Assembly (NCBI GenBank): GCA_937910875.1 | Contig: CALENA010000143.1 | Location: 1 to 39,746 of the forward strand | DNA: 39,746 nt | DNA from: an uncultured Desulfobulbaceae bacterium | GTDB taxonomy: Bacteria > Desulfobacterota > Desulfobulbia > Desulfobulbales > Desulfocapsaceae | Reading direction: 5' to 3' | Part shown: positions 17,587-25,522 of the stretch, piece after piece | Layout of the letters: each line of letters opens with the position of its first letter | How positions within the stretch are numbered: the stretch's first letter is position 1 | Translations under genes and position numbers: made by a program | Notes under the pieces: model-generated | What the model was told of the DNA's origin: nothing | What the model saw: the letters and a program-made list of their open reading frames with translations, nothing else | The model's database searches: none

Positions 17587-18632
17587 GCGAAAACCTGCCG
17601 CAGAAAAGCCACTTTCTTGTCTATCAGGCGGACGATGGCACCCTCAAAATCGATGTGCGCCTTGAGGACGAGACCGTCTGGCTGCCCCAACAGCTCATGG
17701 CCGACCTGTTCCAGACCACCCAACAGAACATCAGCCAGCATATCAAGGCGATTTACGAAGAAGGGGAACTGGACCCAGCGGCAACTCACAAGAAATTCTT
17801 GTCGGTTCGCCGGGAGGGTTCCCGGCAGGTTCGGCGCGAGCTCGATCATTACAACCTCGATATGATTATTTCCGTCGGCTACCGGGTGAAATCCCACGTC
17901 GCCACCCGGTTTCGGATCTGGGCCACCCAGCGCCTCACCGAGTACGTCATCAAGGGCTTTACCATGGACGACGAGCGGCTCAAGAATCCCGACCATCCCT
18001 TTGATTACTTCGATGAACTCCTGCGCCGCATCCAGGACATCCGCACCTCCGAGCGCCGCTTCTACCAGAAGATCACCGATATCTACGCCACCGCCATCGA
18101 CTATGACCCCACCCAGGAAATCAGCCTGGCTTTCTTCATGACCGTCCAGAACAAACTCCACTGGGCCATTACCGGTCAAACCGCCGCCGAGATCATCCAC
18201 GAGCGCGCCGACCATTCCCAGCCCAACATGGGCCTGACCAACTGGCGCGGGGCAAAGCTCCGCAAACAGGACGTCACGATTGCCAAGAACTACCTCGCCG
18301 CGGACGAACTGGCCGCGCTCAACAATCTGGTCGAGCAATACCTTATCTACGCCGAGGGCCAGGCCATGCGCCGCATCCCCATGACCATGCAGGACTGGGC
18401 CGACCGCCTCGATGCCTTCCTCCAGTTCAACGAGCGCGATATCCTCGAACACGCCGGACGCATCTCCCACGAAATGGCCAGGGAACTGGCCGAAGCCGAA
18501 TACGACAAATTTCATCTGGAACGCATCCGCCAAGAGGACCGGCAGCCCAGCGATTTCGACCGCAGCCTGGACGACAAAGCCGACGAACTGAAGAAGCTCG
18601 CCGGCCCTACGAAGCGGAGGAAGAAAGAATGA
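17583..18632 (+). CDS. rhuM: RhuM-family protein (copy 2)
   Basis: Identical in all 349 residues to the copy at 13657, with the same 4-base overlap with the upstream hsdM. Function as for copy 1: a family often found inside type I restriction loci, role not established. Confidence 0.9.
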   Translation: MSENLPQKSHFLVYQADDGTLKIDVRLEDETVWLPQQLMADLFQTTQQNISQHIKAIYEEGELDPAATHKKFLSVRREGSRQVRRELDHYNLDMIISVGYRVKSHVATRFRIWATQRLTEYVIKGFTMDDERLKNPDHPFDYFDELLRRIQDIRTSERRFYQKITDIYATAIDYDPTQEISLAFFMTVQNKLHWAITGQTAAEIIHERADHSQPNMGLTNWRGAKLRKQDVTIAKNYLAADELAALNNLVEQYLIYAEGQAMRRIPMTMQDWADRLDAFLQFNERDILEHAGRISHEMARELAEAEYDKFHLERIRQEDRQPSDFDRSLDDKADELKKLAGPTKRRKKE

Positions 18633-18663
18633 AGTTACCGACCCGGCCAGACCGGACGAGGAG

Positions 18664-19194
18664 TTGCTTGCTGACCTGGCCGAGGCCATCGCTCTGGTGT
18701 GCGCATTCCTCGCAGACAGACAAGCAACATTTGATGATGTGATCCACAAGACCGGTTTTGCACGCAACGGTGCCATTGTGGCTTGCAAGGAGGCGGCCAA
18801 CGAGAATGACGAGAGTCGCAAACGCTTCGAAGTAATGTGCCGTGAGGTGTTCAAGAAGTTCAAGGCCTGCATCAATGTCCAGGGCGTGAATGCCCACCGG
18901 TCTGATCGAGATGCGATCAACATCGTCTATAAGAGCCTGCAACAGGATCGTGAGCAGGCCGATATCACCGACATCATCCGCCAACTGCATCAGGTGGTGA
19001 ACGAGGCAATCGAGACAAGAGACAGTGGCCCGGAGAGCATCAGAGGGACGTATGACATCAGCAGGATCGATTTTGACCGATTGCGTAAAGAGTTCGAGCG
19101 TAGCCCGAAAAAAAACACCACTGTCCAGAATCTGCGGCAGGTAGTAGAGCAACGGCTTCCGGGTGTATCCCACCGTGCCCTCACCATACTATGA
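18664..19194 (+). pseudogene. hsdR: Internal fragment of HsdR (copy 2)
   Basis: Identical to the fragment at 14738. The same junction with rhuM and the same loss of similarity after EQRL are present, so the deletions happened before the duplication. Confidence 0.75.
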
Positions 19195-19288
19195 AAGCGC
19201 CGCAGTAGCTTGAAGTGAGAGGGGGGCAACGAGGATTTGCACTGGCTGGGGGGAAATGGGGCCAAACTTGAAAAGTTTGGGTACTTAT

Positions 19289-19348
19289 GGACTGGCCCTG
19301 TCTCGGAAGTGTTACGAGGTTATTTTTTTGGTTTGGGGGTGAAGGCCA
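19289..19348. repeat. 60-bp direct repeat, right copy, inside a gene 3' end
   Basis: It differs from the two other copies at 2 of 60 positions. Read on the minus strand it contains the last codons and stop of the Cys-rich gene at 19320, plus 31 bases beyond the stop. A direct repeat that recreates a gene's 3' end is what site-specific integration into that gene would leave, although no integrase is present in the unit. Confidence 0.8.
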
Positions 19349-19496
19349 GACAGGAGAGGCCACTGGTGCGGAAAACTTCAGCACTGGGCGGTACCTTTGA
19401 CTTGAATTTCATGGCCCGGCAGGCATAGGGCAGGGCAGGGTCATAGGTGATCTGAAAGTGCAGGCATTTGTAACAGTTTGGTCGGTTGTCTTTCAT
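19320..19496 (-). CDS. Small Cys-rich conserved protein
   Basis: A protein of about 58 residues with four cysteines in the pattern CYKCLHFQITYDPALPY-AC, then RAMKFKSK, then PSAEVFRTSGLSCLAF. I recognise this as a small family of unknown function in Desulfobacterota and Betaproteobacteria; the C-x2-C and the later cysteines suggest zinc binding. The start is taken as the ATG at 19496 because family members begin a few residues before the first CxxC; the frame continues upstream to a TTG at 19568. It lies downstream of tRNA-Leu on the same strand. Its last codons lie inside the right-hand direct repeat of the cassette. Confidence 0.75.
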   Translation of the reverse strand: MKDNRPNCYKCLHFQITYDPALPYACRAMKFKSKVPPSAEVFRTSGLSCLAFTPKPKK

Positions 19497-19603
19497 GATG
19501 GAATAGGTATCGCACCATCTTTCATGGGCAAGGCTCATGTTGCAGGCATTGGAAATGAAAAAGCCCAAATCGTCCCATGTCAGGATGATCCGGGCTCATT
19601 TTG

Positions 19604-19691
19604 TGGTGCCTGGAGCGAGAATCGAACTCGCACGGGCGCAAGGCCCACGAGATTTTAAGTCTCGGGTGTCTACCAGTTCCACCATCCAGGC
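19604..19691 (-). tRNA. tRNA-Leu (anticodon TAA)
   Basis: A cloverleaf with long variable arm can be drawn. The acceptor stem is GCCTGGA/TCCAGGC, the discriminator is A and the CCA end is encoded (19604-19606). The anticodon stem CGAGA/TCTCG encloses the loop CTTAAAA, giving anticodon TAA. The extra arm (class II) fits leucine. It lies 57 bases downstream of the ybeY-pdxJ stop on the same strand. Confidence 0.95.
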
Positions 19692-19748
19692 ATGGCTAAT
19701 GTGTTTACCACAGGGGTCTTTTGCTTGTCAATCTGCAAGAAGGTCCTT

Positions 19749-20945
19749 TCAGCCAAGACGTGAAGCCTCGCGAATAATCTGGTGCATCTCGCGTACCGCC
19801 TGATCCAGGCCGGTGAACACGGCCCGGGTAATGATGGCATGTCCGATGGACAGCTCTTCGATGGAGTCCAGGGCCGCAATCCGGGCAGTGGTCTGATAAT
19901 CGAGTCCGTGTCCGGCATTCACCCGCAAGCCCAGGTCGTAGGCCTCTTCGGCTGCCTGGGCAATGAGCCTGAACTCCAGATCACGTTCCTGCTCGCTGGT
20001 CGCATCGCAGTAGCGGCCGGTGTGAATCTCGACAAACGTGGCGCCGATGGCCCGGGCTGCCTTGATCTGCTTGGAGTCCGGATCAATAAAGAGGGAGACG
20101 GGGATTCCGGCTCTGCTCATCTCTTCTATGGTGGCCCCCAGCTTCTTTTTCTGGCCGCTGACGTTCAATCCTCCCTCGGTTGTCAACTCCAGTCTCTTTT
20201 CCGGAACCAGGGTCACCATGTCCGGTTTGAGGGCGAGGGCAATATCGATGATCTCCCGGGCGGCACCCATCTCAAGATTCATTTTGGTCTTGATGGTCTG
20301 ACGCAGCAGATGGACGTCCCTGTCCTGGATGTGGCGCCGGTCTTCGCGCAGATGGACGACGATACCGGCCGCCCCGGCCAGCTCGCAGATGGCGGCCGCC
20401 GTCACCGGATCGGGTTCTGTGATCCCCCGGGCCTGGCGGATGGTGGCCACGTGGTCGACGTTGATGGCAAGTTGAGTCATGGTGCTGTCCTTGGCGTGTT
20501 GAAGTTGCTGGATGAGTTGTTGCTCGCGAAGATACATGGCCTGGGCCTCACCCTCGGAGCGTTCATGGTCCATGCCCAGGAGGTGGAGGAGTCCGTGGGT
20601 GATCAGCCAGGTCAGGCGCTGATGGAGGGTCTCATGGTACTGTTCGGCCTCCCGGGCCGCGGTGTCAACCGAGATGACGATGTCGCCCAGTTCCTTCAGG
20701 CCCAGTCCGGCAAGCCCTGGGTCGGTCGCGCTCTCTGAGGGAAAGGAGAGGACATTGGTCGGTCCTGGCTTGTGGCGCCATTGCGCGTTGAGCCCGCTCA
20801 TCTCCTGATCATCGATCAGCAGGAGGCTGAGGGTATGGTCTTGAACCTTGTTCAGGCGCAGCAGCCAGCGGCCCCGTCTGAGAAGCAGGTCGGTGTTGAT
20901 TCGGTGTCTTTTACAGGTCTTGCGGACGGTCAGCTCAATGGTCAC
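19749..20945 (-). CDS. ybeY-pdxJ: YbeY endoribonuclease fused in frame to pyridoxine 5'-phosphate synthase PdxJ
   Basis: One uninterrupted 398-codon frame. Residues 1-150 are YbeY, a zinc-dependent endoribonuclease for 16S rRNA 3' maturation and ribosome quality control; the metal motif HGLLHLLGMDH (H117, H121, H127) is intact. Residues 156-398 are a full-length PdxJ (243 residues), which condenses deoxyxylulose 5-phosphate with aminoacetone phosphate to make vitamin B6; INVDHVATIRQARG, VVHLREDRRHIQ, VTLVPEKR and VNAGHGLDY are present. There is no stop between the domains. However, an AAGGA 7 bases before the internal ATG at 20480 could also start PdxJ alone. The YbeY start overlaps the phoH stop (ATGA). 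Whether the cell makes a fusion, separate PdxJ, or both is open. Confidence 0.92.
   Translation of the reverse strand: MTIELTVRKTCKRHRINTDLLLRRGRWLLRLNKVQDHTLSLLLIDDQEMSGLNAQWRHKPGPTNVLSFPSESATDPGLAGLGLKELGDIVISVDTAAREAEQYHETLHQRLTWLITHGLLHLLGMDHERSEGEAQAMYLREQQLIQQLQHAKDSTMTQLAINVDHVATIRQARGITEPDPVTAAAICELAGAAGIVVHLREDRRHIQDRDVHLLRQTIKTKMNLEMGAAREIIDIALALKPDMVTLVPEKRLELTTEGGLNVSGQKKKLGATIEEMSRAGIPVSLFIDPDSKQIKAARAIGATFVEIHTGRYCDATSEQERDLEFRLIAQAAEEAYDLGLRVNAGHGLDYQTTARIAALDSIEELSIGHAIITRAVFTGLDQAVREMHQIIREASRLG
20480..20492 (-). promoter_or_regulatory. Internal ribosome binding site and start for PdxJ
   Basis: Within the fused frame, AAGGA lies 7 bases before an ATG whose product begins MTQLAINVDH, exactly where stand-alone PdxJ proteins begin. 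It is a good Shine-Dalgarno site in a place where a linker would otherwise be under no constraint, and it suggests independent initiation. Confidence 0.6.
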
Positions 20946-21913
20946 GGTTTGACGGTCCTGGATTTGGTGCTGGATTGACTGTTGGATTTGCTCTCATAGG
21001 CCTGAATAATCTTCTGGACCAGGGGATGGCGTACCACATCGGCCCGGGTGAAGGTGCAGAAGGCGATCCCCTCCACCTGATTGAGGACCTTGCGGGAGTG
21101 GATCAGGCCGGAGTGCTTGGGGAAGGGAAGATCGATCTGGGTGATATCGCCGGTGACCACGGCCTGGGAATCAAAACCGATCCGGGTCAGGAACATTTTC
21201 ATCTGTTCCTGGGTGGTGTTCTGGGCCTCATCCAGGATGACAAAGGCATTGCTCAGGGTCCGACCGCGCATGAAGGCCAGGGGCGCGATTTCGATGATCC
21301 CCTCTTCGATCAGGGTCGCGCTTTTTTCCATGCCCAGCATATCATTGAGGGCGTCGTAGAGTGGGCGGAGATAGGGGTTGATCTTCTGGGCCAGATCGCC
21401 GGGGAGAAACCCCAGTTTTTCTCCAGCCTCTACAGCGGGACGGGTCAGGATAATGGAGCGCACCTGGCCCGTGGTCAGGGCTGCCACGGCCATGGCCACC
21501 GCCAGATAGGTCTTGCCGGTACCGGCCGGTCCGACCCCGAAGACGAGGTCGTGTGTCCGGATGGCGTCTATGTAGTATTTCTGGTTCTGGGTCCGGGGGG
21601 AGACCACCCGGTTCTGAGCGGTAATATAGACCTTGTCAAGGAAGATCTTGTCCAGCCGGGCCGTTGGGTTGGCCTCAAGCACTCTGAGGCCAAAGGCGAA
21701 ATCGGTGGAATAGACCGCAAAACCCCGGCCACTCAGTTCGTAGAGCTGTTCCAGAAGCTTGGCGGCCAACTCCACCTCATGGGCCAGGCCGGAGATGGTG
21801 AGGTCTGTCCCTCGGGCATTGATGGTTACACCGCTGCTCTTTTCCAGCAGGAGCAGGTTGCGGTTCAGGTCGCCGTAAAGTTGGGAGGCCCGACCATTGT
21901 CGCCAAAGTGCAA
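20942..21913 (-). CDS. phoH: PhoH-family ATPase (PhoH-like)
   Basis: A cytosolic ATPase of the PhoH/YbeZ group, which works with YbeY in rRNA and RNA metabolism. The Walker A motif GPAGTGKT follows the conserved QKYYIDAI segment, and FVILDEAQNTT is Walker B. RGRTLSNA and VVTGDITQIDLP are further family blocks. The open frame extends up to 22066, but that part overlaps the upstream thioredoxin-fold gene and has no PhoH similarity. Homology starts at about RELHFGDN, and I place the start at the TTG at 21913 (about 323 residues); an ATC at 21925 is an alternative. It overlaps ybeY by 4 bases, the classic phoH-ybeY order. Confidence 0.88.
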   Translation of the reverse strand: MHFGDNGRASQLYGDLNRNLLLLEKSSGVTINARGTDLTISGLAHEVELAAKLLEQLYELSGRGFAVYSTDFAFGLRVLEANPTARLDKIFLDKVYITAQNRVVSPRTQNQKYYIDAIRTHDLVFGVGPAGTGKTYLAVAMAVAALTTGQVRSIILTRPAVEAGEKLGFLPGDLAQKINPYLRPLYDALNDMLGMEKSATLIEEGIIEIAPLAFMRGRTLSNAFVILDEAQNTTQEQMKMFLTRIGFDSQAVVTGDITQIDLPFPKHSGLIHSRKVLNQVEGIAFCTFTRADVVRHPLVQKIIQAYESKSNSQSSTKSRTVKP

Positions 21914-21935
21914 CTCGCGGCTGATGGTCCTGGAA

Positions 21936-22814
21936 TTATTTCTGTCCTGCAAGTTTGGCGAGCTCTTGGTCGATGAGGGACTGAATGGTTTCCATGTCGC
22001 GCTTGGGCAGCAGGCGTCCGTTGATGAATACTGTCGGGGTACCGGTGACCCCGGCGGTGTCGGCATCCGCCAGGTCCTGAGTCACTTGCTGGCTCACCTT
22101 TTTGGAATTGCGATCACTGTTGAAGCGTTTCAGGTCCAGGCCCAGTTTGACTGCGGTGTCGTCGATAGCCTTCTGGTCCAGGGTTTCGGCCGCAAAAAGC
22201 ATGTCGTGAAAGGGCCAGAATTTACCCTGCTCATGGGCAGCCAGAGCGGCCAGAGCGGCAGGGGTTGCGAACTTATGGAAGTTCAGGGGCATGTTTTTGA
22301 GAACGATTTTGACTGTATCCGGATTGTGTTCGAGCACCTGCTCGAGTAGCGGCGCAAACTGGCCGCAGTAGGGTCACTCAAAATCTGTAAAGACCGCGAT
22401 AATCACCGGGGCATCAACTCGGCCCATGAAGGGTGAACCCTGGATGTTGATGGTGGAGACAAAGTCGAGGGCAAGGCTTGAAAAGCTGTTGTCTTTTTCG
22501 CTGATCAGGTAGAGCTTGGTTCCCCGTGGTTCGATGTCAATGGCAGAGACCCCTGAATCGACCGGGATGCTTCCCAAAAGCCGACCACCCGTCTCATAGA
22601 CCCGAACCTGGTGGTCAGCACCCAGGATAAAGACCTTTTTGTTGTCCAGGGAGTAGACCAGATCCAGGGGCTTGGCCGGTGTAATCCAGCTCTTTTCCAA
22701 CTGCCATTCAACGCTGTTACCGCCCACAGGCGCTGGCGTGCTGGCACCAGCTGATCCCGTCCCGATGAAAATCGGGAACAGGCAGGCGGCAACCAGAAAT
22801 AGTCGGTAATTCAT
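21936..22814 (-). CDS. Secreted DsbA-like thioredoxin-fold protein, probable selenoprotein (in-frame TGA)
   Basis: The frame reads from an ATG at 22814 to 21936 (292 residues) if the TGA at 22374-22376 is decoded. Residues 1-25 are a signal peptide. About 35-130 resemble beta-propeller blades (DLVYSLDNKKVFILG, IDIEPRGTKLYLISE). From about 133 a DsbA-like thioredoxin domain begins (PVIIAVFTDFE). The TGA is codon 147, exactly the first Cys of the usual CPYC active site, giving U147-P-Y-C150; the rest of the domain is intact, with LKNMPLNFH and the cis-Pro block TGTPTVFING. A SECIS-like hairpin lies 34 bases after the TGA. No frameshift or second stop exists. The likely role is periplasmic thiol-disulfide or peroxide chemistry. 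A simple nonsense mutation (TGC to TGA) is the alternative. It is the first gene of a phoH-ybeY-pdxJ transcript. Confidence 0.75.
22330..22345 (-). promoter_or_regulatory. Bacterial SECIS-like hairpin
   Basis: On the minus strand TCGAGC and GCTCGA form a perfect 6-bp stem around the 4-base loop AGGT, starting 28 bases after the in-frame TGA. The apical loop is 34 bases from the TGA and has G at its second position. Bacterial SECIS elements lie immediately downstream of the UGA within the coding region, with the loop about 16-37 bases away and a G among its first two bases, so it fits. SelB binding is inferred. Confidence 0.5.
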
Positions 22815-23243
22815 AGGCTCCTCGCTTGAACTTCGAATTGTTATGTGTCTGATATGTCTTTAAAATAATTAACTGGTGCCTTCTGGATGTTTCGTGGCCG
22901 TTCCAGTTATTTACCAGACATTACAGTAGATTTCCAACACTTGGATAATAGCGTTCGGGGCTGAATTTGGCAAGGGCGGAATCACAGGGATGAGTCACGT
23001 TCCTGTAAGAGGTGGTCAGGTCGTGAAAAAGAGGTGAGTTGCCTGTGGTGGCGAGCGAATTATGTGGTCATGGGCGGCTGATGATGTTAATCATATATAT
23101 TTGTTTTGTCTGCTCAGTCACGACCTTGACTGGCTGGAGATTGTGAATTATCTAGTTTGTGAAGTTTCTGGTCTGATGTTTTTGAGTACAGATGAGGAAG
23201 CGCAGTTGGTGAAGACCTGTCCTGGTGCGGCAGCTCTTTTCAG
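22815..23243. other. Divergent intergenic region
   Basis: About 430 bases between the divergent thioredoxin-fold gene and tRNA-Leu(TAG). The promoter at 23126 is the only feature I can support. A short plus-strand frame (23062-23265) runs into the tRNA and is not credible. Confidence 0.5.
23126..23154 (+). promoter_or_regulatory. Sigma-70 promoter for tRNA-Leu(TAG)
   Basis: TTGACT and TATCTA are separated by 17 bases, close to consensus. The predicted start is about 80 bases before the tRNA-Leu at 23244. Confidence 0.5.
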
Positions 23244-23327
23244 GCGAGGGTGGCGAAATTGGTAGACGCACTGGTTTTAGGGACCAGCGCCTTAGGCGTG
23301 GGGGTTCGAGTCCCCCCTCTCGTACCA
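23244..23327 (+). tRNA. tRNA-Leu (anticodon TAG)
   Basis: The acceptor stem GCGAGGG pairs with CTCTCGT (two G-U wobbles), followed by A and an encoded CCA. The anticodon stem CTGGT/ACCAG encloses TTTAGGG, giving anticodon TAG. A long variable arm and a GGGGG/CCCCC T stem are present. It lies upstream of the trigger factor gene on the same strand. Confidence 0.95.
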
Positions 23328-23457
23328 ATCAATTAATTATGGGTGCCATGGAACGGTAATTTTTTGTGGCAGACTAAAGAGAACGGCGGTGGGTTATTGC
23401 TGTCATTCCGGTGGCGTATCAACTGCCGGTTCAAAATTTATAGAAAGGATGCTTGTG

Positions 23458-24777
23458 ATGGATGTAGTTGTAGAGAAACTGACTGATTTGACCAGAAAGA
23501 TTACGGTTACGGTCCCCGAAGACGTGACTCAGAAGGCCCTGAAAAAGGCCTACGATAAACTGCAGCGGGACGTTCGAATCAAGGGCTTCCGTCGGGGCAA
23601 GGTTCCCCGTTCACTGATCGTCAAGACCTATAAGCCTCAGGTCGAAGGTGAGACCTCGGAGCAGTTGGTCCAGGACACCTATTTTGTGGCCATTGAGCAG
23701 GAAAAAATCGAGCCGGTGGTTCATCCTGAGATCAGCGAGCCACGTTTCAACGACGACGGAAGCTTTACCTATGTGGCCATGATTGAGCTCAAGCCTCAGT
23801 TTGAGTTGGGCGAATATAAGGGCATCGAGGTGGAAAAACCGGTGGTTGAAGTGAGTGATGATGAGATCACCACTGAGCTTGAACAAATGCGTACGAATAT
23901 GGCGCCGTTGCGCTCGGTGACTGATCGGCCCCTGGCCAAGGGCGATATAGTGGTTGTCGATTTCCAGGGCTTTCACAATGACAAGGCGCTCAAGGAAGTC
24001 CAGAATGAGGACATGTCCGTGGATATCGGCGCCGGCAAGTTCAATGCTGAGTTTGAGGAAAAGCTGATCGGTATGGAGAAAGGCCAGGAGGCCTCCCATG
24101 AAATTGAGTTTCCACCGAAACATCTCAACCCGGTTCTGGCCGGAAAAAAGGTCGAGTTTCGGGTCAAGATCAAGGATATCAAGGAGCGTGTCCTGCCCGA
24201 GATGGACGATGAGTTTGCCAAGGACGTGGGCCCTGAGTACGAATCTCTGGAGAGCCTGAAAGATGCCGTTCGTGCCAGACAGATGAAAGCGAAGGAAGAG
24301 CGGGCCGAGGGCGATTACTCTGATCGGATCATGCACAAGCTCCTTGAAAATCATGACTTCCCCGTTCCGGTCCGACTGGTCCGTTTTGAGGTGGAGCAGA
24401 TGATCAAGAATATCGAGCAGCAGCTGGAGCAGAGCGGTATGGATCTTGAGTCAGCCGGCATGAACCGTGAGCAGCTGGCAGAGCAGCACAAGGAAACCGC
24501 TGAAAAGCGGGTCCGGGGGGATTTTGTTCTCAAAAAGATTGCCGAAGTTGAAGAAATCAAGGTCAAAGATGAGGACCTTGAGAGGGGATTTGCCCGGATC
24601 GGCAGCCAGTACAACATGCCGGTGAGCCAGGTTAAGCAGTATTTTCAAAACCGCGATGACCTGCTTCCCTTCATGAATGAGTTGCTGAACGAGAAAATTC
24701 TGGCCTTTCTGCGCAGCGAAGTCAAGGTCATTGAGGCCCCGACGGCCTCCGCTGACGCTGAAACGACTGAGGCGTGA
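23458..24777 (+). CDS. tig: Trigger factor (ribosome-associated chaperone)
   Basis: A 439-residue chaperone that binds at the ribosomal exit tunnel and shields nascent chains. The N-terminal ribosome-binding domain carries the signature FRRGKVPRSL (near residue 44; the usual GFRxGKxP). A middle FKBP-type peptidyl-prolyl isomerase domain follows (KGDIVVVDFQGF to ILAGKKVEFRVKIKDIKERVLPE region), then the helical C-terminal substrate-binding domain. The frame opens at 23389, but AGGA lies 8 bases before the ATG at 23458 and the conserved start MDVVVEKLTDL begins there. It is followed by clpP, clpX and lon in the classic order. The protein is acidic at its end, as usual. Confidence 0.95.
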   Translation: MDVVVEKLTDLTRKITVTVPEDVTQKALKKAYDKLQRDVRIKGFRRGKVPRSLIVKTYKPQVEGETSEQLVQDTYFVAIEQEKIEPVVHPEISEPRFNDDGSFTYVAMIELKPQFELGEYKGIEVEKPVVEVSDDEITTELEQMRTNMAPLRSVTDRPLAKGDIVVVDFQGFHNDKALKEVQNEDMSVDIGAGKFNAEFEEKLIGMEKGQEASHEIEFPPKHLNPVLAGKKVEFRVKIKDIKERVLPEMDDEFAKDVGPEYESLESLKDAVRARQMKAKEERAEGDYSDRIMHKLLENHDFPVPVRLVRFEVEQMIKNIEQQLEQSGMDLESAGMNREQLAEQHKETAEKRVRGDFVLKKIAEVEEIKVKDEDLERGFARIGSQYNMPVSQVKQYFQNRDDLLPFMNELLNEKILAFLRSEVKVIEAPTASADAETTEA

Positions 24778-24918
24778 GCACTCAGGCAGGAGACGAATCC
24801 CAGGGGATAAGGAATTTCCGTGATCCTCTGGCCATGATTAATTGAATATATTGAATCAAAACTCGGCTGCAGCCGGCCTGGTGCCACTGCAGCTGATTTG
24901 TCTGGAGGAAAGGACAGG

Positions 24919-25518
<600 letters not shown>

Positions 25519-25522
25519 GATT

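Larger units (their letters stand above)
15363..19288. repeat. Tandem cassette, unit 2 (3,926 bp)
   Basis: This is the second unit, a perfect copy of 11437-15362 as far as I can compare it. It is followed by a third, slightly divergent copy of the 60-bp direct repeat only. Perfect identity over 3.9 kb means a very recent duplication, or an assembly artefact. Confidence 0.95.

Noticed and set aside
11437-19288. The duplicated cassette as a composite transposon or insertion sequence
   Set aside because: No transposase, no terminal inverted repeats and no target-site duplication of insertion-sequence type; the 60-bp direct repeats fit recombination or att sites instead.
22349-22366. A first hairpin (GCGGC/GCCGC) closer to the in-frame TGA as the SECIS element
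   Set aside because: Its loop starts only about 12 bases after the TGA and has no G in the first two positions; the second hairpin fits bacterial rules better.
23062-23265. A plus-strand 67-codon frame upstream of tRNA-Leu(TAG)
   Set aside because: It overlaps the promoter and runs into the tRNA gene, so it is not a plausible protein.
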